From Ketogulonicigenium robustum (lineage in GTDB: Bacteria; Pseudomonadota; Alphaproteobacteria; Rhodobacterales; Rhodobacteraceae): a stretch of 64,000 nucleotides of DNA. Under the pieces are notes generated by a model. The model was not told the origin of the DNA. It ran no database searches and saw only the letters and a program-made list of their open reading frames with translations. The stretch covers positions 1,981,501 through 2,045,500 of the forward strand of contig NZ_CP019937.1 in NCBI RefSeq assembly GCF_002117445.1, in the 5' to 3' direction. Both the position numbers and the translations under genes were made by a program. Within the stretch, counting starts at the first letter, position 1; every line of letters starts with the position of its first letter. Shown here piece after piece: positions 25,211 through 33,847 of the stretch.

Positions 25211-25944
25211 GCACCACAATCGACACCACGGGCGGGCGCGCAGGCCGCAAGTTGACCCTGCCCAGCCGCCCCGAGGCCCTGACTATCAATGCCGACGACA
25301 CCGCGATTGTCGTGGTCGACATGCAAAACGCCTATTCCACCGTCGGCGGCTATGTCGATTTGGCGGGGTTCGATATATCTGGCGCGCAATCGGTGATCGA
25401 AAACATTCGCCTGACGCTGGAGGCCGCGCGCGCTGCGAATGTGACGGTCATCTATTTTCAGAACGGCTGGGACCCCGCCTATGTGGAAGCGGGCGGCGAG
25501 GGATCACCCAACTATCACAAGTCGAACGCGCTGAAGCATATGCGCGCGAACCCCGAATTACAGGGCCAGTTGCTGGCCAAAGGCGGCTGGGATTATGCCA
25601 TCGTCGATGCGCTGACGCCTCAGCCCGGTGACATTGTGGTGGCCAAGACGCGGTATTCGGGGTTCTTCAACTCGACCATGGATAGCACGCTGCGGGCACG
25701 CGGGATCAAGAACCTGGTCTTTGTCGGCATCGCGACCAACGTTTGTGTCGAAAGCAGCCTGCGCGATGCGTTCCATTTGGAATATTTCGGCGTGGTGCTA
25801 GAGGATGCGACCCATCACCTTGGCCCCAAGCTGATGCAGGACGCCGCGATCTACAACATCGAGAAATTCTTCGGCTGGGTGTCCAACACGGCCGATTTCT
25901 GTGGTGCGATCAGCCAGATCGCCCCGACCCAATCGGAGGTTTGA
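25207..25944 (+). CDS. rutB: Ureidoacrylate amidohydrolase RutB
   Basis: 245 residues, isochorismatase-like hydrolase. Splits ureidoacrylate to aminoacrylate, CO2 and ammonia. The catalytic triad is readable: Asp in [12 protein letters not shown], Lys in [12 protein letters not shown] and Cys in [12 protein letters not shown]. It overlaps rutA by 4 bp and precedes rutC by 3 bp, so all are coupled. Confidence 0.96.
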   Translation: MSTTIDTTGGRAGRKLTLPSRPEALTINADDTAIVVVDMQNAYSTVGGYVDLAGFDISGAQSVIENIRLTLEAARAANVTVIYFQNGWDPAYVEAGGEGSPNYHKSNALKHMRANPELQGQLLAKGGWDYAIVDALTPQPGDIVVAKTRYSGFFNSTMDSTLRARGIKNLVFVGIATNVCVESSLRDAFHLEYFGVVLEDATHHLGPKLMQDAAIYNIEKFFGWVSNTADFCGAISQIAPTQSEV

Positions 25945-25947
25945 CCC

Positions 25948-26337
25948 ATGCCCAAGGAAATCATTGTCCCCGCCGGTAGCGGCAAGCCGCTAGCCCCCTA
26001 TTCGCCCGGCACAAAGGCGGATGGCGTCGTCTATGTCTCGGGGACGCTGCCGTTCGACAAGAACAACAATGTCGTCCATCTGGACGACCCCAAGGCCCAG
26101 ACGCGCCATGTGTTGGAGATTATCAAATCCGTCATCGAGACCGCAGGCGGCACGATGGATGATGTGACGATGAACCATATCTTCGTCACCGACTGGGCCC
26201 ATTATGGCGCCGTGAACGAGGTTTATGCCGAATACTTCCCTGGCGACAAACCCGCCCGCTATTGCGTGCAGGTCGGGCTGGTGAAACCCGGCGCGCTGGT
26301 TGAAATCGCCACCGTAGCCCATATCGGCAAGCCGTGA
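25948..26337 (+). CDS. rutC: Aminoacrylate deaminase RutC (Rid family)
   Basis: 129 residues, YjgF/Rid fold. Promotes hydrolysis of 3-aminoacrylate to malonic semialdehyde. [20 protein letters not shown] at the N-terminus and [19 protein letters not shown], containing the conserved Arg that binds the carboxylate, are typical. Its TGA overlaps the GTG start of rutD. Confidence 0.95.
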   Translation: MPKEIIVPAGSGKPLAPYSPGTKADGVVYVSGTLPFDKNNNVVHLDDPKAQTRHVLEIIKSVIETAGGTMDDVTMNHIFVTDWAHYGAVNEVYAEYFPGDKPARYCVQVGLVKPGALVEIATVAHIGKP

Positions 26338-27104
26338 ATTTCGACATTCACGCAGGCCCCAGCCCTGATGCCGCGACGGTGATTCTGTCGTCTGGCCTTG
26401 GGGGCGTTGCGGGGTATTGGGCCCCGCAGATGGCCGCGCTGCGCAGCCGTTTTCGCGTCATTACCTATGACCAGCGCGGGTGCGGCCGCACGGGCGGCAC
26501 TGTTCCCGAAGGCGTCACAATTGCCGATATGGCCGACGATCTGGCCGAGGTGATGGACAAAAGCGATACGACGCGCGCCCACATCATCGGGCATGCGCTG
26601 GGGGGCTTGATCGGGTTGGATCTGGCGCTGCGGGCCCCTGCCCGTGTCGCCAGCCTGACGCTGATCAACGCATGGAGCCGCGCCGACCCGCATTCGGGGC
26701 GGTGTTTCGACGCACGGCTGGCGCTGCTGGCGAATACAGGCGTCGAGGCGTTTTTGAAGGCGCAGCCGCTGTTTCTGTATCCCGCCGCATGGATGGCCCA
26801 AAACGCCCCGCGTTTGGCCGAGGAGGAAGCGCATGGCTTGGCGCATTTCCAAGGGGCCGACAACATCCGCCGCCGCATTGCAGCGCTGCGTGCATTCGAT
26901 GTTGATGCGCGCCTTGCCGAAATCGCCGTGCCCGTGCTGGCCGTTGCAACGCGCGACGACCTGTTGGTGCCATGGATGCGGTCGGCCCGCTTGGCCGAGG
27001 GTATCCCCGGCGCGGCATTCGTGTTGGAGCCAGAGGGCGGCCACGCCATGAACGTGACCAACCCTGCGCGCTTCAACCAGATTATGATGGGTTTTTTGCC
27101 CTAA
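26334..27104 (+). CDS. rutD: RutD alpha/beta hydrolase
   Basis: 256 residues from GTG 26334, overlapping the rutC stop (GTGA). Alpha/beta hydrolase that helps aminoacrylate hydrolysis in the Rut pathway. The nucleophile elbow reads IIGHALGG, with Ala where most hydrolases have Ser; E. coli RutD, as I recall, has the same GHALG, so this is not decay. The terminal His lies in EGGHAMNV. Last gene of the operon. No rutE, rutF or rutG follows; a terminator stands 17 bp downstream. Confidence 0.93.
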   Translation: MNFDIHAGPSPDAATVILSSGLGGVAGYWAPQMAALRSRFRVITYDQRGCGRTGGTVPEGVTIADMADDLAEVMDKSDTTRAHIIGHALGGLIGLDLALRAPARVASLTLINAWSRADPHSGRCFDARLALLANTGVEAFLKAQPLFLYPAAWMAQNAPRLAEEEAHGLAHFQGADNIRRRIAALRAFDVDARLAEIAVPVLAVATRDDLLVPWMRSARLAEGIPGAAFVLEPEGGHAMNVTNPARFNQIMMGFLP

Positions 27105-27120
27105 ACCGCAGGCACCTAAC

Positions 27121-27150
27121 AACAGGCCCCCAAGTGCCGGGGCCTGTTTT
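27121..27150. terminator. Bidirectional terminator between rutD and tonB
   Basis: AACAGGCCCC and GGGGCCTGTT flank an 8-base loop, with T residues on the plus side and the matching A residues giving a T-run on the minus side. It serves both converging operons. Confidence 0.85.
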
Positions 27151-28204
27151 AACGGCTGCGCGTGTAATCGACCGGCAGGGTGAACAGCAACTGGTTTTCC
27201 GGCATACCCTCGGGCGGGGCCGGTAGGGGCGAGCTGCTTTGCACCAGCGCAACTGCCGCCTGATCCAGTTCGGGGTTGCCTGAGGACGACAGCACCGTCA
27301 CGCCCAGCACACGGCCCGAACGGTCGATCCGCACATTCACGCTGACACTGCCACGTGCGCCGCGCCGCACGGCGGGGGGCACGACCTTGCGCCGTTCGAT
27401 ATGGCGGCCGACCAGTTGGTCCCAGCGCGCGATCTGGTTGCGGCTGGGGGCGGCGCCCACGTTGGCCTGCGTCGTCGTCGCCTGTTCCGCTTGGCGCGGG
27501 GCGGGCGGCGGGGCCGCGGCGGCGGATGCCTGCTGTGCGGGCGGCTGCGGACGGGGCTGCGTGCGCGGGCGATCTGGCCGGCGCGGCGGCATAGGGATGG
27601 GCGCAGCGACGTCCTCGGCGGTTTCGTCGGGCGGCGATTCGGGTGGCGGCGGCAGCGTTACGGCGGGGTCGGGAACATCGACCGCAGGCGCGGTTTCTTG
27701 CGCGGGCGCAACCTCGGGGGGGACGGCCTCGGGGGGCACTTCTGGGGCGATATCGGGGATGTCTTCGACTACCTCTTCGGGGGGGGGGACCTCCTCGGGC
27801 GGGATGTCCTCTGGCGGGACCTCCTCGGGGGGCAGTTCCTCAGGCATCTCCTCGGGCAGAACTTCGGGCGGAAGCTCGGGCGGCGGGGTCAGCTCGGCGG
27901 TTTCCTCGACCATCTCGGGGGTGGTTTCGGGGACGGCCGCCGCAGCGGACGATAGCTCGCCTTCCGGCGTGTCGAGGGATTCGGTCATCGGGGCCGCGTC
28001 GAATTGCGCGATTTCGACCGCGATCGGGTCGGGCACGCCCGCATCTGCCGCAGGCGGCGCAAAGCTGAGGTAGGCCCATGCGCCCGTCACCGCAGCCGCC
28101 AGCACCACGGCGCTGGTGCCCGCCCAGAGGGACACCTCGGACAGTTTGAGGCGCGCGATATCCTCGGTCAGCGGGCGCGCGGGAATGGGGCGAGGCGCGC
28201 GCAT
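27149..28204 (-). CDS. tonB: TonB energy-transduction protein
   Basis: 351 residues. One N-terminal membrane helix (VSLWAGTSAVVLAAAVTGAW, about 24-43) is followed by a long Pro/Glu-rich spacer (about 105-180, repeats such as PPEEVPPEDIPPEEVPPP) and a Pro/Arg/Ala-rich stretch. The C-terminal TonB domain is about 260-345: VNVRIDRSGRVLGVTVLSSS then NPELDQAAVALVQ. It links ExbB/ExbD proton flow to outer-membrane receptors for iron or haem. Third gene of exbB-exbD-tonB, 2 bp after exbD. The long acidic spacer would span the periplasm. Confidence 0.93.
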   Translation of the reverse strand: MRAPRPIPARPLTEDIARLKLSEVSLWAGTSAVVLAAAVTGAWAYLSFAPPAADAGVPDPIAVEIAQFDAAPMTESLDTPEGELSSAAAAVPETTPEMVEETAELTPPPELPPEVLPEEMPEELPPEEVPPEDIPPEEVPPPEEVVEDIPDIAPEVPPEAVPPEVAPAQETAPAVDVPDPAVTLPPPPESPPDETAEDVAAPIPMPPRRPDRPRTQPRPQPPAQQASAAAAPPPAPRQAEQATTTQANVGAAPSRNQIARWDQLVGRHIERRKVVPPAVRRGARGSVSVNVRIDRSGRVLGVTVLSSSGNPELDQAAVALVQSSSPLPAPPEGMPENQLLFTLPVDYTRSR

Positions 28205-28206
28205 CG

Positions 28207-28668
28207 TCAGTTCGCTCCGGGGGCCGCTTCTGCGGGGACAGGCACCGCGTTGGCCGATTCGAGCCCCACCAGCGCCACGCGCACATAGCCCGCGCTGCGC
28301 AGCAGGTTCATCACTTCCATCACATCGCCATAGGCGACGGCGCGGTCGGCGCGCAGGAAGACGCGGGCCTCGCGGTCGCCGCCGGTTTGCGTGTCCAGCG
28401 CTGCAGCGATGGCGTCGCGGTCGACCCGGTCGACGCCCACCATCAGCGACAGGTCATCCTTCAGCGACACAAACAGCGGCGCTTCGGGGCGCGCGGCTGG
28501 CGCGGCGTTTGACACCGGCAGGTCGACATTCACATCGACCGTCGCCAACGGGGCCGCGACCATGAAGATGATCAGCAGCACCAGCATCACGTCGATGAAC
28601 GGCGTCACGTTGATTTCGTGCGCGACGTCCATGTCGTCATCGGATTGCTCGCGGATCCCGCCGGCCAT
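28207..28668 (-). CDS. exbD: ExbD biopolymer transport protein
   Basis: 153 residues. One membrane helix with the pattern INVTPFIDVMLVLLIIFMVA, containing the essential Asp of ExbD/TolR in FIDVMLVLL. A periplasmic domain follows. The N-terminus has an acidic stretch (SDDDMDVAHE). Partner of ExbB in the proton channel that powers TonB. The spacing to both neighbours is 2-3 bp. Confidence 0.95.
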   Translation of the reverse strand: MAGGIREQSDDDMDVAHEINVTPFIDVMLVLLIIFMVAAPLATVDVNVDLPVSNAAPAARPEAPLFVSLKDDLSLMVGVDRVDRDAIAAALDTQTGGDREARVFLRADRAVAYGDVMEVMNLLRSAGYVRVALVGLESANAVPVPAEAAPGAN

Positions 28669-28671
28669 GGG

Positions 28672-29688
28672 TTACTGCCCCCCTGCCAGATGATGCGCGG
28701 TGCCCGCGCGCAAGCGCTGCGCCAGTGTCAGGCGGTCCAGATCGCGGCTAACCAGCCGCTGCAGCGCTGCCGAGACATCGCCCAGCAGTTGCCGGTAGCC
28801 GGTCGTCGCGCGGGCGAAGGCGTTATAGATGACCACGGCAGGAATAGCCGCCACCAGGCCCAGCGCGGTCGCCAGCAGCGCCTCGGCGATGCCGGGGGCG
28901 ACGACGGCCAGATTGGTCGTTTGGGTTTCGGCAATCCCGATGAAACTGTTCATAATGCCCCAGACGGTGCCGAACAGCCCGACGAACGGCCCGACCGAGC
29001 CGATCGTCGCCAATAGCCCAACGCCGCGCCCGATCTGGCGACCGGCGGCAATCTCGATCCGGTTCAGGCGCGATCCGATGCGTTCCTTGATACCGTCGCC
29101 TTCGACCTGCCCCAGCAAATCTTGCGAGGCGGCCACCTCGTCCGAGGCGGCGCGCACGAGCATTGCGGGCACGCCCGCGCGGCCCGCCAGTTGGGCCTGC
29201 GCATCGGCTAGGCTGGGCGCGGCGCTGACGGTGCGCAAAACGCGCCGCGCGCGGCCACGCGCACCCGTCAGTTGCAGCCATTTCACGATCAGCACGACCC
29301 AAGTGACAAGCGCGGCGGCCAGCAGGCCAATCATCACGCTTTTGACCACGACGTCGGCTTGACGGTACATGCCCAGCGGCGACATGTCGTGACCGGCCAA
29401 GCCGGTTTCGACCATGGGGGTTTCAGCAATGGTATTCTCGGCAGGGACCGCAGGCTGCGCCACTTCCGGCACCGGCGCGGTGGGGGCGTCCACCTGCGGT
29501 GTGGCGGGGGCATCGGTGCCTTGTTCGACAGTGGGGTCCTGTTCGGCGGGCTGCTGCGCGACGGCGGGGGGTTGGTCTTGCGGCGGGATCGGGGCTTGTT
29601 CTTGCGCCATCAGCGGTTGCGTCAAAAGAACCAGCGCCGAGGCTGCGATCAGGCCGCTAATGCGCCCTTTGCCAAAAGTCATGACCAT
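28672..29688 (-). CDS. exbB: ExbB proton-channel protein with N-terminal extension
   Basis: 338 residues from ATG 29688 (ATG 29682 is also possible); the frame is open further upstream without a good start. A signal peptide ([17 protein letters not shown]) precedes a Pro/Gln/Ala-rich periplasmic segment of about 90 residues. The MotA/TolQ/ExbB core follows: [20 protein letters not shown], then [20 protein letters not shown] and [20 protein letters not shown]. The extension makes it longer than E. coli ExbB (244). It forms a proton channel with ExbD. Head of the exbB-exbD-tonB operon. A motif shared with the hemP promoter lies about 165 bp upstream. Confidence 0.92.
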   Translation of the reverse strand: MVMTFGKGRISGLIAASALVLLTQPLMAQEQAPIPPQDQPPAVAQQPAEQDPTVEQGTDAPATPQVDAPTAPVPEVAQPAVPAENTIAETPMVETGLAGHDMSPLGMYRQADVVVKSVMIGLLAAALVTWVVLIVKWLQLTGARGRARRVLRTVSAAPSLADAQAQLAGRAGVPAMLVRAASDEVAASQDLLGQVEGDGIKERIGSRLNRIEIAAGRQIGRGVGLLATIGSVGPFVGLFGTVWGIMNSFIGIAETQTTNLAVVAPGIAEALLATALGLVAAIPAVVIYNAFARATTGYRQLLGDVSAALQRLVSRDLDRLTLAQRLRAGTAHHLAGGQ

Positions 29689-29849
29689 ACATCTACCGTC
29701 GTGTTTTGAGTTCGTTTTAGCTGACCGTGCCCCACCCCTGCGGGACGTCGCGGCTGGCTGTGTACAAGGCGTTGCCCGCACAATGCAGGCGGCTTACCCC
29801 TTTTACGTTCCGGCAGCCGGTTTCACGCAAAAAGAGCAGATAGTCTGCC

Positions 29850-29862
29850 AGTATTTTTGTCA
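29850..29862. promoter_or_regulatory. Candidate iron box upstream of exbB
   Basis: AGTATTTTTGTCA differs in one base from AGTATTTCTGTCA upstream of hemP (10304-10316). On the exbB strand it includes CTGACA, which could be a -35 element with a weak TATCTG 15 bp later. Confidence 0.45.
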
Positions 29863-29965
29863 GGAATAGCGGATATGTTGCCGGTTGAACACATCTTGCG
29901 CACAAGTTTCCGCAAGGTCACGCAGCATTGAACGCGCAGTGCTGGCGTTTACCGCAGGTTGCGCC

Positions 29966-30889
29966 TCAGCTTGGGCGGCTGCGCGATGCAATCAGCAGGC
30001 CCGCCGCGATCAGCAGGGCACCGATGAAGTGGAACCCTTCGAACCGCTCGCCCAGAAAGACCACCGCCAGCACGCTGCCGAACACCGGCAGCAGGTGGAT
30101 GAACAGCCCCGCACGCCCCGCCCCTAGCAATTCTACCCCGCGGTTGAAGAACAGGTAGGACAGGAAGCTGGGGAAGATCACCAGATAGGCCAAGGCCAGC
30201 ACCGTCTTCGGCGTCAGATGCAGCACCTGCCCGCTGGCGTGTTCGGCCAGATAGGGCGGCAGCAGCGCCGCCGCGCCAATGACGAAAAGCGCCGCCAGAA
30301 AGCCCAGCGGGTGCATGGCGGGCTTTTTACGCAGCAGCGCCGAATAGAATGTATAGGCCACCACCGCCGCCAGCACCCACAGGTCGCCCCGATTGAAGGC
30401 AAGGCCGGTCAGCGTTTCGAGGTGGCCGCGCGCGGCGATGAAAATCACCCCGCCCAGCGACAATACCACCCCCACCAGTTGCAACGGGAGCGGGCGTTCA
30501 CCAAACAAGATGAAACACACCACCAAGATCAGCAGCGGCATGGCCGATTGCATCAGCAGCGCGTTGATCGACGTCGTCTCGCGCAGGCCAAGGTAGACGA
30601 AGGTGTTGAAACAGCTGATCCCCAGCACCGCCAGCACCGCGACGATCAGCCAGCTTTTGCGCAGCAAGGCCCATTCGCGGCCAAAATCGACCCGCCCCCG
30701 CGCGATCAGCGCCACGGGGATAATCGCCAGCAGCCAGCGCCAAAAGGCCATCGCGACGGGCGGGGCCTCGGTCAGGATGGCGCGGCCGACGACAAAATTG
30801 CCCGCCCAGAACAGCGTGGCCAGCACCAGCAGCAGCTGCGGTTGGTTCCAGATTTTGGCGAAAAAGGCGGCAAGCGGGGGTTTGGACAT
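29966..30889 (-). CDS. DMT-family (EamA) membrane transporter
   Basis: 307 residues, about ten membrane helices in two EamA repeats. The first begins LLLVLATLFWAGNFVVGRAI, the second LWVLAAVVAYTFYSALLRKK and ends with LPVFGSVLAVVFLGERFEGF and HFIGALLIAAGLLIASR, the classic end of a RhaT/EamA domain. Members export amino acids, metabolites or drugs; substrate unknown. It reads leftward on its own, with the nucleoside hydrolase gene 51 bp upstream. Confidence 0.88.
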   Translation of the reverse strand: MSKPPLAAFFAKIWNQPQLLLVLATLFWAGNFVVGRAILTEAPPVAMAFWRWLLAIIPVALIARGRVDFGREWALLRKSWLIVAVLAVLGISCFNTFVYLGLRETTSINALLMQSAMPLLILVVCFILFGERPLPLQLVGVVLSLGGVIFIAARGHLETLTGLAFNRGDLWVLAAVVAYTFYSALLRKKPAMHPLGFLAALFVIGAAALLPPYLAEHASGQVLHLTPKTVLALAYLVIFPSFLSYLFFNRGVELLGAGRAGLFIHLLPVFGSVLAVVFLGERFEGFHFIGALLIAAGLLIASRSRPS

Positions 30890-30940
30890 ATCGGGGGCCT
30901 GATGGTTGCCCCCGATGCTTATTGGCCCTGCCCTACGGGA

Positions 30941-31906
30941 TCAAGCGGCCAGCGTGCGCTGCAGCATAGCCAAGAAGCCCGCGCGGTCGGCGCGGCGGAT
31001 GACGCGGGCATTGGGCGCATCGGCTTTGCCGAGGTCGGGGTCCGCTTCCTCTTGCGCGGGCAGGCGCGGCGAGGAGACGCTGCTATACCCGCGTGTCAGG
31101 CGCCCTTGGGTTTCGACATCGACCACGCAATCGCCCGCCGCAAGGATCAGCGATTCGTCCAGCATCAGCGCGCAGGTCAGCGAATCGGGGTGCAGGGAAT
31201 CGCCCTGCCCATAGCGGGCCAGACTGAATTCAACGCTAGCCTTGTTCACCTGCGTGAAGAACTTTGCCAGCGGTGTGCCGATAGCGTCCAGCGCCGCCAG
31301 CTCGTCCGCATATAGTACCGAATCCTGCACCGAGAGCGTCCATGTGGAGAGCGTGCAGGCAAAGCCCGCGTTCATCACGATCTGCGCGGCCTCGGGGTCG
31401 ACGTAGAAGTTGAATTCGGCCGCGGGGGTGACGTTACCAAGGCTGTTGTCGGTGCCGCCCATGATCCACAGGTGTTTGACGGCAGCGGCGAAGCGCGGCT
31501 CTTGCACCACGGCGGCGGCGATGTTGGTCAGCGGGGCCTGCGCCAGAATGGTGATCTCGCCCGGATTGGCCATGACGATGTCGATCAGCGCCTGCACGGC
31601 GTGGGTGGTTTCAGCGCGCTGGTGGGCGCGCGGGTAGTTCGCGTCGCTCATGCCGTCTTTTCCGAAGACATATTCGGCATCGACGGGTTTGCGCATCATC
31701 GGGCGCTGGCAACCGGCGTAGACCGGCACTTTGCCGCCCTTGCCCGCGACTTCCAGCGTATAGAGGGCGTTTTCGATCTGCTGCTCGAAGGCGATGTTGC
31801 CGCCGCAAATGGTGATCGCCTCGACCGAGACGCCCGGGTAGGCAAGGGCCAGCAGCATCGAGAAGCAATCGTCGCCAGCGGTATCCGTATCAATGATCAC
31901 GCGCAT
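30941..31906 (-). CDS. Inosine-uridine type nucleoside hydrolase
   Basis: 321 residues. Hydrolyses N-glycosidic bonds of ribonucleosides. The calcium site is clear: MRVIIDTDTAGDD (Asp6, Asp8, Asp12, Asp13), with further ligand positions near ILAQAPLTNIA and FNFYVDPEAAQIV (the NxxxDPEAA motif). HPDSLTCALML near the C-terminus matches the H-D-x-x-A segment of the active site. With rutABCD and deoC in the window it fits salvage and breakdown of nucleosides, though it is not in an operon with them. Confidence 0.92.
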   Translation of the reverse strand: MRVIIDTDTAGDDCFSMLLALAYPGVSVEAITICGGNIAFEQQIENALYTLEVAGKGGKVPVYAGCQRPMMRKPVDAEYVFGKDGMSDANYPRAHQRAETTHAVQALIDIVMANPGEITILAQAPLTNIAAAVVQEPRFAAAVKHLWIMGGTDNSLGNVTPAAEFNFYVDPEAAQIVMNAGFACTLSTWTLSVQDSVLYADELAALDAIGTPLAKFFTQVNKASVEFSLARYGQGDSLHPDSLTCALMLDESLILAAGDCVVDVETQGRLTRGYSSVSSPRLPAQEEADPDLGKADAPNARVIRRADRAGFLAMLQRTLAA

Positions 31907-32015
31907 GAGGGGGAACCTTGTGGTCGTTGGTGTTGCCCCCTCATTTCAGCAACGCCGCGCGAATGCATCGGAAAAATGCAATCGCGCGGCGGTTTACTGC
32001 AAAGGCGCGCCTTAG

Positions 32016-32900
32016 TTAGGCCGGTAGCAGGCGGATCTGGTTGCCCCAGTCATCCTCGTAGATTGCGGGGGCGGTCAGGCCTTGGCTGCGCAGTTCCACG
32101 AAATCCAGGCCGACGTGGATGGGGTCGCGCCGCCCAGCGCCCATGCTGGTCCATTCGTTCACCGCGATGTGGTGGTGGTAGCCGCCGGTCGACAAGAACG
32201 CCGCCCCTGCCCGTTGGCGGACGGCGTCGAAGCCCATGGCGTTTTGCCACCAGTCGGACGCCTTGATCGTATCGCCGACCTTCAGGTGGACGTGGCCCAG
32301 CACAGTGCCCGCGGGGGCGCCGCGCCATGTGCGGTCTTGGCCGTCCAGCGTGGCGATCATGCTGTCGAAGTCGATTTGCAGGCTGTCCATCTCGACCTGA
32401 CCATTGCGCCAGACCCAGTCGCTGGCGGGGCGGTCGGCGTAGATTTCGACGCCGTTGCCTTCGGGGTCGGTCAGGTACATCGCCTCGCTGACAAGGTGGT
32501 CGGCATAGCCGTCGATCCGCAGTTGCCGTGCCGAGGCGTCCAGCACCCACCGCGCCAGATCCGCGCGCGCGGGCAGCAGGAACGCGTTGTGATAAAGGCC
32601 CGCGACGCGCATGGGCGCCAGCACGATACCGTCGTACTGCGTGATTTCCAGCAGCACGGTGCCGCCCGCACCCATGTGGATCGTCGCGCCGTCGCGGCCA
32701 ATTTCTTGCAGGCCGACGTGGCTTTGGTACCAGGTGGCAAGCGCCTCGGCGTCGCGGGCGCGCAGGCCCGATTTACCCACATGAATGGGCGCGCGCATTG
32801 GCTGATTCATCCCTTGGGCCAGCAGCAGTTGGGGCGCAAAGCCGCCCAGCGAGAGGGTGCCGGCAGAAAGCGCCGACAGGAAGTCACGTCGTTTCATCAT
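32016..32900 (-). CDS. VOC-family dioxygenase-like protein with Tat-type signal
   Basis: 294 residues. The N-terminus MMKRRDFLSALSAGTLSLGG looks like a twin-arginine signal (KRRDFL) and is followed by a hydrophobic stretch ending near LLLAQ. The rest is a two-domain vicinal-oxygen-chelate fold like catechol-2,3-dioxygenase/CatE: GKSGLRARDAEALATWYQSH, TDPEGNGVEIYADRP, LGHVHLKVGD and YEDDWGNQIRL. Candidate metal ligands are His in GHVHL, His in the HHH run (about residue 244) and Glu in IYEDDWGN. The CatE-like family is normally cytoplasmic, so an exported member is unusual. The substrate is unknown. A small secreted protein gene lies 39 bp upstream on the same strand. Confidence 0.75.
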   Translation of the reverse strand: MMKRRDFLSALSAGTLSLGGFAPQLLLAQGMNQPMRAPIHVGKSGLRARDAEALATWYQSHVGLQEIGRDGATIHMGAGGTVLLEITQYDGIVLAPMRVAGLYHNAFLLPARADLARWVLDASARQLRIDGYADHLVSEAMYLTDPEGNGVEIYADRPASDWVWRNGQVEMDSLQIDFDSMIATLDGQDRTWRGAPAGTVLGHVHLKVGDTIKASDWWQNAMGFDAVRQRAGAAFLSTGGYHHHIAVNEWTSMGAGRRDPIHVGLDFVELRSQGLTAPAIYEDDWGNQIRLLPA

Positions 32901-32939
32901 AAATCCTGACTGATCAAAAAAGGCTGGAGGCGCGATTGA

Positions 32940-33266
32940 TCAGGCCAGACGCGGCGGGCGCCAAAAGGTGTGCGGCTGCGCGGGTATCGGCAAAAGCGCG
33001 GCGGGCACAGGGGCGACCATTTGTCCTGTGCCGTGAGGCGCAGGCAAAAGGGTGACGGCTGCGGGCAGGCAGGCGGCGCAGGGGGCGGCCACCGCTCGCA
33101 GGGACGGAATGCCAGGCGCCATGCAAACCGCCGCCTGATCCTGCCCCGAAGGGCATGGGGCTGCAACGCTGGGCCCCGACCAAACGGAAAGCGCCAGCAG
33201 CAGCACTGCAAACAGGGACAGCAGAATACGGGGTAGCAGGATACGGACCATCAGCACCAAGCACAT
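32940..33266 (-). CDS. Small secreted Cys-containing hypothetical protein
   Basis: 108 residues from ATG 33266 (AGG about 9 bases upstream); starts at 33308 and 33251 are also possible. A strong hydrophobic N-terminus (RILLPRILLSLFAVLLLALS, then VWSG) looks like a signal peptide ending at VAA. The mature part is Pro/Ala-rich with four Cys (APCPSG, AVCMAP, APCAACLPA) and ends FWRPPRLA. The pattern recalls DUF2946-type proteins near metal-homeostasis genes, but I cannot claim that family. Probably cotranscribed with the Tat-VOC gene. Confidence 0.5.
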   Translation of the reverse strand: MCLVLMVRILLPRILLSLFAVLLLALSVWSGPSVAAPCPSGQDQAAVCMAPGIPSLRAVAAPCAACLPAAVTLLPAPHGTGQMVAPVPAALLPIPAQPHTFWRPPRLA

Positions 33267-33375
33267 TGAAACCTGTGATGTTTTGCCCCAAAGCGCGCGG
33301 CGCTGCAAAGGGGGAATAGACCCCGCGCGGTTGTGTTGACGGGGATGTTACAGCGGTCGCCCCCGCGTCGCCCCC

Positions 33376-33403
33376 TTGCCAAGTTGCTGTACCGCGCTAG
33401 AAT
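33376..33403 (+). promoter_or_regulatory. Promoter of the modE-like gene, apparently leaderless
   Basis: TTGCCA (33376-33381), 16-bp spacer, TAGAAT (33398-33403). The expected start point, about 7 bases later, coincides with the ATG at 33410, and no Shine-Dalgarno sequence stands between. Confidence 0.5.
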
Positions 33404-33409
33404 CGCGCC

Positions 33410-33781
33410 ATGGAACAAGATGATCCGATCACCGCTATTAAGCTGCGCCTTCAATTTGCCGATGATGCCGTGTTTGGCCCCGGCAAGGCCGAGCTGCTGG
33501 AACACATCCGCGACGAAGGGTCGATCGCCGCCGCCGGTCGCCTGATGGGAATGAGCTATAAACGCGCGTGGTCGCTGGTCGAGGAAATGAACCGCAGCTT
33601 TACCCAACCGCTGGTGTTGTCGGCGCGCGGCGGGGCCAGCGGGGGCAAAGCCCAAGTCACCCCAGCGGGGCAAGAGGTGCTGAACGCGTTTCGCGCGCTT
33701 GAGGCGATTTTGCAGCAAGACGGGGCGGCTGCACTGACACGTATTCGTGCGCTATTGCCCAAACATCCGACGGGCGACTGA
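33410..33781 (+). CDS. ModE-like winged-HTH regulator without molybdate-binding domains
   Basis: 123 residues. The whole protein is the ModE N-terminal LysR-type winged helix-turn-helix: FGPGKAELLEHIRDEGSIAA, AGRLMGMSYKRAWSLVEEMN and the ARGGASGGKAQVTPAGQEVL wing. E. coli ModE (262 residues) has two further Mop/TOBE domains that bind molybdate; they are missing, and the stop is followed by a normal intergenic region, so this is a natural short form. It stands directly before a Mo-box-like palindrome and modABC, its obvious target. How it senses molybdate is unclear. Confidence 0.85.
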   Translation: MEQDDPITAIKLRLQFADDAVFGPGKAELLEHIRDEGSIAAAGRLMGMSYKRAWSLVEEMNRSFTQPLVLSARGGASGGKAQVTPAGQEVLNAFRALEAILQQDGAAALTRIRALLPKHPTGD

Positions 33782-33807
33782 ACACATCTTGCTGCGGCGT
33801 CCCCTTG

Positions 33808-33831
33808 CGATATGCTTGTGCAAACATATCG
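33808..33831. promoter_or_regulatory. Mo-box-like operator in front of modA
   Basis: CGATATG (33808-33814), 10-bp spacer, CATATCG (33825-33831): a perfect 7-bp inverted repeat, 16 bp before the modA ATG. Sequence and architecture resemble ModE-binding Mo-boxes (CG-A/T-rich half-sites). It overlaps a possible promoter (TTGCGA 33805-33810), as expected for repression by ModE. Confidence 0.7.
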
Positions 33832-33847
33832 AAACAGGGGTCACCTT

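Noticed and set aside
26584-26607. Ala in the nucleophile elbow of RutD as a sign of inactivation
   Set aside because: The same GHALG pattern is, to my knowledge, normal for RutD, so it is not a defect of this copy.
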